From NCBI RefSeq assembly GCF_000420085.1, contig NZ_ATUG01000002.1, positions 1,054,001 through 1,118,000 on the forward strand: a stretch of DNA of 64,000 bases, in the 5' to 3' direction. Below are positions 32,458 through 40,851 of this stretch, piece after piece. Each line of letters opens with the position of its first letter. Position 1 is the first letter of the stretch. The position numbers and the translations under genes are program-made. The stretch is from Desulfospira joergensenii DSM 10085. GTDB lineage: Bacteria > Desulfobacterota > Desulfobacteria > Desulfobacterales > Desulfobacteraceae. Below the pieces are notes generated by a model that did not search any database, was not told the origin of the DNA, and saw nothing but the letters and a program-made list of their open reading frames with translations.

Positions 32458-33468
32458 ATGAAATGGATTGACCTGAGAAGCGATACCGTGACCCGCCCCA
32501 CCCGGGAGATGATGGATGCCATGATGAGTGCAGAGGTCGGGGACGACGTATACGGGGAGGATCCCAGCATCAACCGCCTGGAAGAAGTCGCTGCCCAAAC
32601 CCTGGGGACGGAATCGGCCCTGTTCTGCAGTTCAGGAACCCAGTCCAATCTGCTGGCCCTGTTGTCCCACTGCGCCAGGGGGGATGAGTATATCGCCGGC
32701 CAGGCCGCCCATACCTATCGGTACGAAGCCGGGGGAGGCGCCGTTATCGGCAGCATCCAGCCCCAGCCCATTGAGTTTGAGCCCGACGGAAGCCTGGACC
32801 TTGAAAAGGTGGCCCGATTCATTAAGCCCGATGACTTCCATTTTGCCAAAACCCGGCTGCTCTGTCTGGAAAACACCCAGGGGGGTAAGGTGCTGCCCAT
32901 GGCCTATTTAAAACAGGCCCGGGAATTTGCCCATCGCCATAATCTCAGCTTCCACCTGGACGGGGCCAGGGTGTTCAACGCTGCAGTCAAACTGAACCTG
33001 GATGTCAGGGAGATTACCCGATACTTTGATACCATTTCCTGCTGTTTATCCAAGGGACTGGGGGCGCCGGTGGGTTCTGTGCTCTGCGGTCCGGATCCTC
33101 TCATAAAAAGGGCCAGGCGGTGGCGGAAAATGGTGGGGGGCGGCATGCGCCAGGCCGGGATTCTGGCTGCGGCAGGGGAGTATGCCCTGACCCGCCATGT
33201 GGACCGGCTGGCAGACGATCATGAAAACGCTCTCCGGCTGGCCCGGGGGCTTTCAGACATCCCCGGAGTCGAGGTTGACCTTGGGTGGGTCCATACCAAT
33301 ATCCTCTTTGCGGACATGGATGCGGATATGGATGTCTTGAGCGCCCACATGAAGGAGAGGGGGATCCTCATAGACAATTCAAAACACCTGCGCCTGGTCA
33401 CCCACCTGGACGTTGATCCGGAGGATGTGGAAAAGGCCCTGGAGGCCTTTAAGGAGTTCTTTGCCTAA
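32458..33468 (+). CDS. ltaE: Low-specificity L-threonine aldolase
   Basis: A 336-residue PLP enzyme of the beta-eliminating lyase group. It begins IDLRSDTVTRPTREM, a near-diagnostic start for LtaE, and has FCSSGTQSN, FHLDGARVFN and the PLP-lysine segment CCLSKGLGAPVGS (K199). It cleaves L-threonine or allo-threonine to glycine and acetaldehyde. ATG 32458 has AAAGGAT upstream; an earlier in-frame ATG at 32440 lacks one. Its end overlaps the convergent phosphodiesterase gene by 4 bp. Confidence 0.93.
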   Translation: MKWIDLRSDTVTRPTREMMDAMMSAEVGDDVYGEDPSINRLEEVAAQTLGTESALFCSSGTQSNLLALLSHCARGDEYIAGQAAHTYRYEAGGGAVIGSIQPQPIEFEPDGSLDLEKVARFIKPDDFHFAKTRLLCLENTQGGKVLPMAYLKQAREFAHRHNLSFHLDGARVFNAAVKLNLDVREITRYFDTISCCLSKGLGAPVGSVLCGPDPLIKRARRWRKMVGGGMRQAGILAAAGEYALTRHVDRLADDHENALRLARGLSDIPGVEVDLGWVHTNILFADMDADMDVLSAHMKERGILIDNSKHLRLVTHLDVDPEDVEKALEAFKEFFA

Positions 33469-34274
33469 TTTGAAAAGTTCTGGGGAAAGTCCGTGATGAT
33501 CCCGTCCACTCCGGCATCCATAAAACGTGCGGCCTCATCCATATCGTTCACGGTCCACAGGTTGATCCGCTTCCCCTTATCTTTGAGCATGGTGATGATC
33601 TCCGGGGTGATCATGAATGCATTCACGTTATAGGCGGAAAAGGAAAAATCTTCGAAATCCAGTTCCTCCTCCCCGGAGTCTCCCACCAGGGCCTGGAGCT
33701 CAATATCCCGGGTTTGGGTCCGGAGCCATTTGAGCCAGTCCAGGTTAAAAGAAGATATGACTAGACTGTCCTTTGATATCCCGCTTTTTTCTATGGCGGC
33801 CAGGGTCTGTCTGGCCGTATAAAAAGGCTCGGGTTCCCTGCCGTGGTCCTTGAGTTCCAGGTTGATCTTCCAGTCCAGTTTTTTTGTCAGGGCCAGGCCC
33901 TGGTCCAGGGTCGGGATCTTTTCTCCCCTGAATTTTTCCGGATCAATGTTTCCCATTTTCCCTTGTCCAATGGTTGAAAAGGGATCGGTATCCGGAAAAA
34001 AGGCCCCAGCATCCAGCTCCAGAACCTGTTCCAGGGGAGTGTCGGCCAGAAGATATTCCCCGGATCTGCCGGATCCTTTGGGACCGAACCTTTTTTTTGC
34101 ATCGGTGCAGCGCAGAAGATCCTTGTCGTGGAAAAGAACCAGGCTGCGGTCCAGGGTCAGGCTCACATCGGTTTCCCAGCGATGGGCTCCGACCCTGTGC
34201 CCGATTCTGGCCGCGGCCAGGGTATTTTCCGGGGCAAGGCTCCTGGCCCCCCGGTGGGCGATGATTTCGACCAT
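33465..34274 (-). CDS. ugpQ: Glycerophosphodiester phosphodiesterase family protein
   Basis: A 269-residue GDPD TIM-barrel protein. It begins VEIIAHRGARSLAPENTLAA, has WETDVSLTLDRSLVLFHDKDL with the catalytic His and acidic metal ligands, and later INLELK. It cleaves glycerophosphodiesters such as glycerophosphocholine into glycerol 3-phosphate and the alcohol. There is no signal peptide, so it acts in the cytoplasm. It could supply choline to the oxidation genes further on, but there is no direct operon link; it lies 31 bp after the citrate synthase gene. Confidence 0.9.
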   Translation of the reverse strand: MVEIIAHRGARSLAPENTLAAARIGHRVGAHRWETDVSLTLDRSLVLFHDKDLLRCTDAKKRFGPKGSGRSGEYLLADTPLEQVLELDAGAFFPDTDPFSTIGQGKMGNIDPEKFRGEKIPTLDQGLALTKKLDWKINLELKDHGREPEPFYTARQTLAAIEKSGISKDSLVISSFNLDWLKWLRTQTRDIELQALVGDSGEEELDFEDFSFSAYNVNAFMITPEIITMLKDKGKRINLWTVNDMDEAARFMDAGVDGIITDFPQNFSN

Positions 34275-34305
34275 GATTTTGTATCCTCAGTTGATGTCTA
34301 TCGGC

Positions 34306-35598
34306 CTAGGACTCTTCCGTTCTTTCATCCAGGGGAACATAGTGGTTGATCTCATGTCCCGTATAGATCTGCCGGGGACGGCACAGCTTCATCTCCGGAT
34401 CTCCCAGATCCTCCTTCCACTGGGCGATCCATCCCGGCAGCCGGCCGATGGCAAACATGACCGTGAACATGTTTGTGGGAATGCCCATGGCCCGAAGCAC
34501 GATGCCTGAATAGAAATCCACGTTGGGATAGAGGTTCTTCTCTTTGAAATAGTTGTCTTCCAGGGCCCTTTCTTCCAGGCGCCGGGCAATATCCAGCAGG
34601 GGATCTTTCCGGGTGGCCTTGCCCAGGATAATATCACACATCTTTTTCATGATCTTGGCCCTGGGATCATAGGTTTTATACACCCGGTGGCCGAATCCCA
34701 TGAGCTTGAACCCGTCATTCTTGTCCCTGGCCCTTGAGATGCACTCATCAAAGCTCATCCCGTCCTTGTGGATTTTTTCCAGCATATGAATCACGGCCTG
34801 GTTTGCCCCACCGTGGAGAGGTCCCCACAGGGCGGAAATCCCGGCGGATACGGCAGCGTAAATATTCACCTTGCTGGAGCCCACGGCCCGGACCGCCGTG
34901 GTGGAGCAGTTCTGCTCGTGATCGGCATGGAGGATCCAGAAGACATTCAATGCCCTGACCATATCGTCGTCTATGTGGTAGGGTACCACCGGGCTGTCAA
35001 ACATCATGTTCAGGAAGTTGGCGCAATAGCAGAGATCCGGCCGGGGGTAGATCACCCGGTGGCCCCTGGAAATCTTGTAGGCCATGGCCGACATGGTCCG
35101 GATCTTGGAGATCAGCCGTAAAAAGGTCTGGTTCATCTCCTCGTCCAGGTCCACCAGTTCCGGGTAAAAGCTTCTCAGGGCATTGATCATGGCCGAAAGA
35201 ATCCCCATGGGATGGGACTTGGGCGGATAACTCCCGTAAAAGGCCTTCATGTTTTCATGGATGGGGGAAAAATCGTTGAGATAAACCGATGTCCGGGTCA
35301 GTTCCTCCCGGGTGGGAAGCCTCCCTGAAATGAGAAGATAGGCAGTTTCGACAAAGGTGGAACGCTCGGCCAGTTCCTCAATGGGAATGCCCCGGTAGCG
35401 TAAAATGCCCTTTTCTCCGTTCATATAGGTGATGGCGCTTTTGCAGGCCCCGGTATTGCCGTATCCGGGATCAAAGGTTATATAGCCGGTCTCTTGTCTC
35501 AGCCGTCGGATATCCAGGGCTTTTTCTCCCTCAGACCCTTCAATAATTGGGAGAGTCAGTTCTTTTCCGTCAATGACCAGCTTTGCAAATTTTTCCAT
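34306..35598 (-). CDS. gltA: Citrate synthase
   Basis: A 430-residue hexameric-type citrate synthase. Landmarks are ITFDPGYGNTGACKSAITYM at the start, FWILHADHEQNCST with a catalytic His, GPLHGGANQAVI, and MGFGHRVYKTYDPRA. It condenses acetyl-CoA and oxaloacetate. Length and motifs match the GltA type, not the Re-type citrate synthase found in some strict anaerobes. It is the first gene of a probable pair with the phosphodiesterase gene. Confidence 0.95.
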   Translation of the reverse strand: MEKFAKLVIDGKELTLPIIEGSEGEKALDIRRLRQETGYITFDPGYGNTGACKSAITYMNGEKGILRYRGIPIEELAERSTFVETAYLLISGRLPTREELTRTSVYLNDFSPIHENMKAFYGSYPPKSHPMGILSAMINALRSFYPELVDLDEEMNQTFLRLISKIRTMSAMAYKISRGHRVIYPRPDLCYCANFLNMMFDSPVVPYHIDDDMVRALNVFWILHADHEQNCSTTAVRAVGSSKVNIYAAVSAGISALWGPLHGGANQAVIHMLEKIHKDGMSFDECISRARDKNDGFKLMGFGHRVYKTYDPRAKIMKKMCDIILGKATRKDPLLDIARRLEERALEDNYFKEKNLYPNVDFYSGIVLRAMGIPTNMFTVMFAIGRLPGWIAQWKEDLGDPEMKLCRPRQIYTGHEINHYVPLDERTEES

Positions 35599-35779
35599 AT
35601 AACCTCCTTTTTAACTTTTCCCGGCACCAGGACAACGGGCAGATAAATTCTGAAATTACACTTTTCCCCCGGATTGGGGGGGTGAACTTTTCCCGGAAAA
35701 TACAAGGCTTGCAGCGGGAGATCCGGGAACCCGGATTGGCCGCAGGCCTGGGAAAAGGGGCTTCAGCAGGAGTCAGGTT

Positions 35780-36034
35780 CTAATCCCGGGTTTCTCCTGC
35801 CACTGTATAGGTTTTGCATGATCCTCCTGAACACTGCCTTTCCTGGGTCGAAACCCCGGCGGCCGGTCCGCTTCCCGAAGAGCCGCCCATGCTGAAATTG
35901 GTCTTGGAAACCACCCGTTCAAATTCATCGGAGCTGCACTTGGGGCAGTTTACGGATTTGTCATCGTCGGTCCCCATGACAATGACCTCAAAAAATTCTT
36001 CACATTTGGAACATTTAAATTCGTATATGGGCAT
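35780..36034 (-). CDS. FmdB-family zinc ribbon protein
   Basis: An 84-residue protein with the FmdB start MPIYEFKCSKCEEFFEV and a zinc ribbon formed by CSKC and CPKC, followed by a Gly/Ser-rich tail with CSGGSC. The family is a putative regulatory or metal-binding protein of unknown role, common in sulfate reducers. Confidence 0.85.
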   Translation of the reverse strand: MPIYEFKCSKCEEFFEVIVMGTDDDKSVNCPKCSSDEFERVVSKTNFSMGGSSGSGPAAGVSTQERQCSGGSCKTYTVAGETRD

Positions 36035-36371
36035 GATACTTTTACTCCTTAAGGATTATGCAGCCGGCCAGGCTGCACACACAACAAACACAATAAATTA
36101 GACCTATTTTAGAGAATGTCAAGTCATCCCTTTTATTTCAGATCCAGGTTCGTCCGGAACCTCCCGGGCCTTACCGTCCGGAAGCGGTTTAGAGAAAGGC
36201 TTGTTGATGAATTGCCATTCCGGAGCCAAAACAGAATGACGGGCAATGCGGTTTTGGGTTTTCGGTTAAAAAAGTTTATAGGGGTAACCGCCGGATTAAA
36301 AAGCCGCGTGTTTGAAGTCGGTTTGGGGCTGAGAATAAGCTGTCCCGCTGTTTTAAGGCTCTTTCAAGGCC

Positions 36372-36396
36372 TATGATCGGAATATAAACGATCATA
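36372..36396. repeat. Inverted repeat TATGATCG-N9-CGATCATA
   Basis: Perfect 8-bp arms with a 9-nt spacer, about 260 bp upstream of the GntR gene and with no T-tract. It may be a protein-binding site; no protein can be assigned. Confidence 0.4.
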
Positions 36397-36517
36397 CCAT
36401 TACAAATGAATTAAAGAGGTGTAAGAACCTGAAGATAAAGGAGTTTTAATTATCTGCATTTATAACTGTTTGAAATATTTGTATAAAAAATATTTATTGT
36501 CAAACCGGGTTTTATTC

Positions 36518-36566
36518 TTGACATGGGCGTAAAATTTTAATAATGATCAGTTAAATGGTCCGATTA
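36518..36566 (+). promoter_or_regulatory. Candidate promoter and FadR-type operator of the GntR gene
   Basis: TTGACA (36518-36523) with a 17-bp spacer precedes a weak -10 (TAATGA, 36541-36546). Just downstream, TGGTCCGATTA (36556-36566) differs at one position from the FadR-subfamily pattern TNGTNNNACNA. This would place the operator over the start of transcription and suggests autoregulation by the FCD-domain regulator encoded 87 bp later. Confidence 0.42.
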
Positions 36567-36652
36567 TTAGTATTTGATAAGTATCTTTCTCTGTTTTTTT
36601 GTAAAACAGAGAAATAGATCCATATTACTCATAAACCCGGAACGGCTTATTT

Positions 36653-37414
36653 ATGCAGACAGACAACCTGTTCAAACCCGTTGAGGGCGGCAATATCAGC
36701 GAAAAAATCGCAGTTCAGATTGAAACCGCCATTTTAAGCGGGAAAATCAAGCCGGGAAACCGGCTCTCCAGTGAACGGGAACTGCAGAATGTTTTCCAGG
36801 TAGGCAGGGGCGCCATTCGAGAGGCCTTGCAAGCTCTCAAGCAAAAGGGGATCATTGAAATCAAAAAAGGGGTCAAGGGGGGAGCCTATGCCAAGAAGAT
36901 CGGAATCGGAAGTGCCAGTGAATCCTTATCCCTGCTGCTGAAACAGAACATGGTGCCCCTGGAGAACCTGGTTGAATTCCGGGATACCATTGATCAATCC
37001 GAAGTCATACTGGCTTCCATCCGGGGAGATAAGGAAGAAAAGGAAAAACTGGTCGAAATGTCCCTGCATCTTCTGGACTTGAATTCCCGGTCGGATGACC
37101 CGGATGTGGAAAAGATCAAGGCCATTGACCGGAAAATGAACCTGCTCCTGGCAAGGATGACCAAAAATCCTATTTTTGAGTGGATCAAAAGCACCATACA
37201 ATTGAGTATCGGATCCTACGATTCCCTGCTCTATGAAGACCCCAATTACCGCAGTAAAACCATTACCAACTGGATCAATACGGCTAAGGAAATCGCGGCG
37301 GGAGAACCCTTAAAGGCCATTTCTTTCTGCGCCTACCACTATGTGCTGCTGCAGCGCTGTCTCAAGGACAAATCATTGGGCGAGACCGATTCAGATGGAG
37401 TCAAGGAGAACTAG
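36653..37414 (+). CDS. GntR/FadR-family transcriptional regulator with FCD domain
   Basis: A 253-residue repressor-type protein. A winged helix-turn-helix covers about 13-75 (SGKIKPGNRLSSERELQ, VGRGAIREALQALKQKGII), followed by a helical FCD ligand domain (about 100-235). FCD regulators typically respond to organic acids or amino-acid-like substrates. It ends 2 bp before the livG-like gene, so it is co-transcribed with and probably controls the Liv-type transporter and possibly the AOR/BetA genes. Confidence 0.9.
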   Translation: MQTDNLFKPVEGGNISEKIAVQIETAILSGKIKPGNRLSSERELQNVFQVGRGAIREALQALKQKGIIEIKKGVKGGAYAKKIGIGSASESLSLLLKQNMVPLENLVEFRDTIDQSEVILASIRGDKEEKEKLVEMSLHLLDLNSRSDDPDVEKIKAIDRKMNLLLARMTKNPIFEWIKSTIQLSIGSYDSLLYEDPNYRSKTITNWINTAKEIAAGEPLKAISFCAYHYVLLQRCLKDKSLGETDSDGVKEN

Positions 37415-37416
37415 GC

Positions 37417-38127
37417 ATGCTTAAACTGTCCAACGTCACCAAGCGGTTCGGGGCTCTGGTCGCTGTAAACGACCTCGGTTTCACCGTTGAAAAAGGCCAG
37501 ATCTTCGGCATTGCCGGGCCCAACGGCGCCGGCAAGTCAACGGTCTACAACCTGATCACCGGCTTTTATGATTTTGAGGGCTCCATCCGGTTTGACGGGA
37601 AGGAGATATCCGGACTCAAACCCCACCAGATTGCCCAGCTCGGCATATCCCGCACCTTTCAGATCCCCCAGACATTTCCCAGCCTTACGGTGGAACAGAG
37701 TATCGATGTGGGGAACCGGTTCGGCAACCGCCGCAGGTACGATCCCAAAAGAATTGAAAAGATCATCGATTTTGTGGAACTGAAGGATCAGCGCAGGGAG
37801 CTGACCGGCACCCTGAATCTGCTTGGCAAGAAAAAACTGATGATCGGCGCCGCCCTGGCCACAGATCCTAAGATCCTGATGCTGGATGAGCCCATGGCCG
37901 GTTCCAATGCCCACGAGATCAAGGCCTTGATGGAATTGATTCAGAGGATGAATGAGGAGCTGGGGATTACAATTATCATTATCGAACATTTCATGAAAGT
38001 GCTCACCGAACTGACCCAAGCCCTTTTAATCATAGAAACAGGCACTGAGATCTGCTGCGGCGATCCTGTGGAGGTTACCAATGATCCAAGGGTAATCGAG
38101 TGTTACCTGGGAGGTGATGATGATTAA
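37417..38127 (+). CDS. Liv-type ABC transporter ATP-binding protein (LivG-like)
   Basis: A 236-residue HAAT-family ATPase with Walker A GPNGAGKST and Walker B KILMLDEPMAG. The segment that should contain the ABC signature (LSYGQQ or LSGGQ) reads LNLLGKKKLMIGAALA, an unusual degenerate form. That nucleotide site may be impaired and rely on its LivF-type partner. It is the first transporter gene after the regulator and overlaps the next ATPase gene by 8 bp. The substrate cannot be read from an ATPase. Confidence 0.87.
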   Translation: MLKLSNVTKRFGALVAVNDLGFTVEKGQIFGIAGPNGAGKSTVYNLITGFYDFEGSIRFDGKEISGLKPHQIAQLGISRTFQIPQTFPSLTVEQSIDVGNRFGNRRRYDPKRIEKIIDFVELKDQRRELTGTLNLLGKKKLMIGAALATDPKILMLDEPMAGSNAHEIKALMELIQRMNEELGITIIIIEHFMKVLTELTQALLIIETGTEICCGDPVEVTNDPRVIECYLGGDDD

Positions 38128-38824
38128 AGTCTCGAATTTAAATTCTTTTTACGGCCAGTTCCACGTCTTAAAAGAGGTCAGCATCACAGTGGAAGAGAAA
38201 GGGGTGATCGTGATCCTGGGCCCCAATGGTCACGGCAAGAGCACTCTGCTGAAATCGATCTGCGGTCTGGCCGAGAAAACGGAAGGAGACATCCTGTTAA
38301 ACGACGTCTCCATTATTGATCTGCCCTCGGAGAAGATCGTTGACCTCGGTGTCACCTATATCGCTGAAACCCGGGAGCTTTTCCCCAATATGTCGGTATT
38401 GGAGAACCTGAAACTGGGGGCGTACAGCAAACATGCCCGGCCCTTTGAGGCTGAAAACCTGGAAAAGGTCTTTGACCTCTTTCCCAGGCTGGCCGACCGG
38501 AGAAAGCAGATGGCATCGACCATGAGCGGGGGCGAGGCCAAGATGCTCGCCATTGCCAGGGGATTGATGTCCAATGCAAAATTCCTGGCCATTGACGAAC
38601 CCTCCCTGGGATTGCAGCCCAATCTGCGGACAGAGGTGTTTAACACCATCAAAAAGATCAACGACCAGGGCATGACCATCTTGCTGGTTGAGCAGAATAT
38701 CCCGCAGATCGCGGAACTGGCCACCAAGATCTATGTGTTGGAAGAGGGAAGAATTTCCTTTGAAGGGAGCAAGGATGAAGCCATCAGTGATGATCATCTA
38801 AAAGAAATATTTTTAGGAATGTAG
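38120..38824 (+). CDS. Liv-type ABC transporter ATP-binding protein (LivF-like)
   Basis: A 234-residue HAAT-family ATPase with Walker A GPNGHGKST, a normal signature TMSGGEAKMLAIARGL and Walker B FLAIDEPSLG. ATG 38120 lies 5 nt after GGGAGG (38109-38114); GTG 38114 and ATG 38117 are upstream in frame but too close to the ribosome-binding site. Translational coupling with the preceding gene is likely. Confidence 0.89.
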   Translation: MIKVSNLNSFYGQFHVLKEVSITVEEKGVIVILGPNGHGKSTLLKSICGLAEKTEGDILLNDVSIIDLPSEKIVDLGVTYIAETRELFPNMSVLENLKLGAYSKHARPFEAENLEKVFDLFPRLADRRKQMASTMSGGEAKMLAIARGLMSNAKFLAIDEPSLGLQPNLRTEVFNTIKKINDQGMTILLVEQNIPQIAELATKIYVLEEGRISFEGSKDEAISDDHLKEIFLGM

Positions 38825-38897
38825 GTAAAAGCGTGTGGGCCCTGTTGCTTCGGGATTTTGAATAAAAGACTTACCATTTTCTGGAAAAGAGACCGCA

Positions 38898-39800
38898 ATG
38901 TTTAGTGAAGACACCATTTTATTGTTTTACGAGATCACCGATGTCATCATCGCCGGGCTCTCCAACGGCTCTGTCTATGCTTTGATGGCCGTGGGAATGA
39001 CCCTGGTTTACGGTGTGACAAAAGCCTTTAATTTTGCCTATGGGGATTTTTTCAATATGGGAGGGTACCTGGCCTGGATCCTGATCGTAGGCCTGGGTCT
39101 TCAGTTCGGCGGCTATTTCACCGTCATCCTCATCGTCATGCCGATTTTATTCGGAGTCGGGTACGGACTGGAAAAGTTCCTGGTTGCCCCCCTGAGAAAA
39201 AGGCCGGACTGGGAAAACCGGGTGATGATGCTGACCCTGGGCCTGGGCCTGTTTTTGAGCAATCTCTATATGGTGGTATTCGGGGTAAAACTCAAATCCC
39301 TGCCGCCCATCCTGGACGGGATACTGGAAATCGGCCAGATCGTATTTTCCTACCAGGATATCATGATATTCGTGATGTCCCTGGGGGGAATCCTGTTGTT
39401 CGGCTGGATGCTGAACAACACCCGGACCGGACTGGCTGTCCGGGCCGTGGCCCAGAATCCGGCAGGTGCTAAGATCGTAGGCATCAACATCCAGCGCGTA
39501 TTTGCCGCCACCTTTGCCATATCCACCGTCATGGTGGGGTTCGGCGGGATCCTGCTGAGTCAGAAATTGTTCATCAATCCGACTTCCGGCGGGGCCATCA
39601 TGGTAAAGGCCTGGGTGGTAACGGCCTTCGGGGGAATGGGATCCATCCGGGGCGGTCTCTATGCCGCTTTCATCATCGGTATGATGGAAGCCTTTGTGGG
39701 CTGGACCTTTGGTATGAGCTATACCATTATCGCGCTTTTCGTTCTTTTACTGGCAACATTGGTCATCAGACCTCAAGGGTTAATGGGAAAGGGTGCATAA
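38898..39800 (+). CDS. Liv-type ABC transporter permease (LivH-like)
   Basis: A 300-residue inner-membrane permease with about eight hydrophobic helices. Typical HAAT segments are GLSNGSVYALMAVGMTLVYG near the N-terminus, NNTRTGLAVRAVAQNPAGAK in the cytoplasmic coupling loop, and TAFGGMGSIRGGLYAAFIIG. It forms half of the membrane channel with the next gene's product. Confidence 0.92.
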   Translation: MFSEDTILLFYEITDVIIAGLSNGSVYALMAVGMTLVYGVTKAFNFAYGDFFNMGGYLAWILIVGLGLQFGGYFTVILIVMPILFGVGYGLEKFLVAPLRKRPDWENRVMMLTLGLGLFLSNLYMVVFGVKLKSLPPILDGILEIGQIVFSYQDIMIFVMSLGGILLFGWMLNNTRTGLAVRAVAQNPAGAKIVGINIQRVFAATFAISTVMVGFGGILLSQKLFINPTSGGAIMVKAWVVTAFGGMGSIRGGLYAAFIIGMMEAFVGWTFGMSYTIIALFVLLLATLVIRPQGLMGKGA

Positions 39801-39803
39801 ATC

Positions 39804-40766
39804 ATGCAATTAAAACAGATGGCAGCCATCATTGGAATTTCTTACGGAATTCTGGCCATATTGCCGGTTTTCCTGGGGGACGTCCCCTATATTATGAATA
39901 TATTGATCATGTGTCTTATCTGGGCTGTGGTGGCTTCCTCCTGGGACGTGATCATGGGATTTGCAGGGATTTTCTCCTTCGGACAGGTGGCCTTTTTTGT
40001 GATCGGAGCCTATTGCTCGGCCATCCTCTCCATTCAGTACGGGATCACTCCCGCATTCTCCATTGTGCTCAGCGGCATTTTCACTGCAGGCATGGGCGTG
40101 CTGGTGGGACTTCCCTGCCTTAAGCTGGCCGGCCCCTACGTGGCCCTGGTCACCTTCGGGGTTCACATGGCACTTCAACCCCTCTTAAAGGGGGAGATCG
40201 GCATTGCCCTGGGATCGGGCGGCGCTGCAGGACTTTTGACCATACCTCCCATCAGTATTCTGGGGTATACCTTTGGTACGGACAATATCGTTCCCACCTT
40301 TTATCTGATCCTGCTCATATCCCTTGCCTGCGTAACCACCATAATGGTGATGATCAAATCGTACTGGGGGCTTGCATTCCTGGCCCTGAAAGATTCAGAG
40401 CCCTTTTCCATGAGCCTGGGCATCAGCGCCTTTAAATATAAACTCATGGTATTTGCCCTGACTTCGTTCCTCACCGGGATCATCGGAGGGGTTTACGGAC
40501 ATTTTTACGGAGTTCTTTCGGTCCGAATGCTGGACCTGGACCTGTTCAGCATATTGATGATCATGATACTGGTCGGCGGTCTGGGCCATTTTCCAGGAGC
40601 CGTCATCGGCTCTTTCCTGGTGGTGGCGGCAAGCGAACTGATGTCTCCTTTGGGCGTCTATCGTGCCGTGACCATGGGGGCAATGGTCGTTATCCTCGTG
40701 TTGGCTTTGCCGGAGGGTGTAGTCGGTTTTTTTTCAAAGCGGATCAACCAGGCTGAAAAGGCCTGA
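39804..40766 (+). CDS. Liv-type ABC transporter permease (LivM-like)
   Basis: A 320-residue inner-membrane permease. It shows the HAAT LivM features WDVIMGFAGIFSFGQVAFFV, the coupling-loop region FLALKDSEPFSMSLGISAFK, and ILVGGLGHFPGAVIGSF. It starts 3 bp after the livH-like stop and forms the second half of the channel. Confidence 0.92.
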   Translation: MQLKQMAAIIGISYGILAILPVFLGDVPYIMNILIMCLIWAVVASSWDVIMGFAGIFSFGQVAFFVIGAYCSAILSIQYGITPAFSIVLSGIFTAGMGVLVGLPCLKLAGPYVALVTFGVHMALQPLLKGEIGIALGSGGAAGLLTIPPISILGYTFGTDNIVPTFYLILLISLACVTTIMVMIKSYWGLAFLALKDSEPFSMSLGISAFKYKLMVFALTSFLTGIIGGVYGHFYGVLSVRMLDLDLFSILMIMILVGGLGHFPGAVIGSFLVVAASELMSPLGVYRAVTMGAMVVILVLALPEGVVGFFSKRINQAEKA

Positions 40767-40851
40767 TTTAAATTCCGGCGTAAAAAAGACCGAATATGTC
40801 TCCGGTTCATCATAAGTGGGTTTGTATTTTAATAACAAGGAGGAAGGTTTT

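Larger units (their letters stand above)
36035..36652. other. 618-bp intergenic region between the divergent fmdB-like and GntR genes
   Basis: No convincing gene: the only longer frame (36116-36376, plus) has no family resemblance and no good ribosome-binding site. It holds an 8-9-8 inverted repeat at 36372-36396 and a candidate promoter/operator at 36518-36566. Composition turns strongly A/T-rich after about 36390. Confidence 0.6.

Noticed and set aside
36116..36376. 86-codon plus-strand frame in the fmdB-GntR gap
   Set aside because: No family resemblance, no Shine-Dalgarno sequence, and it spans an inverted repeat edge; treated as non-coding.
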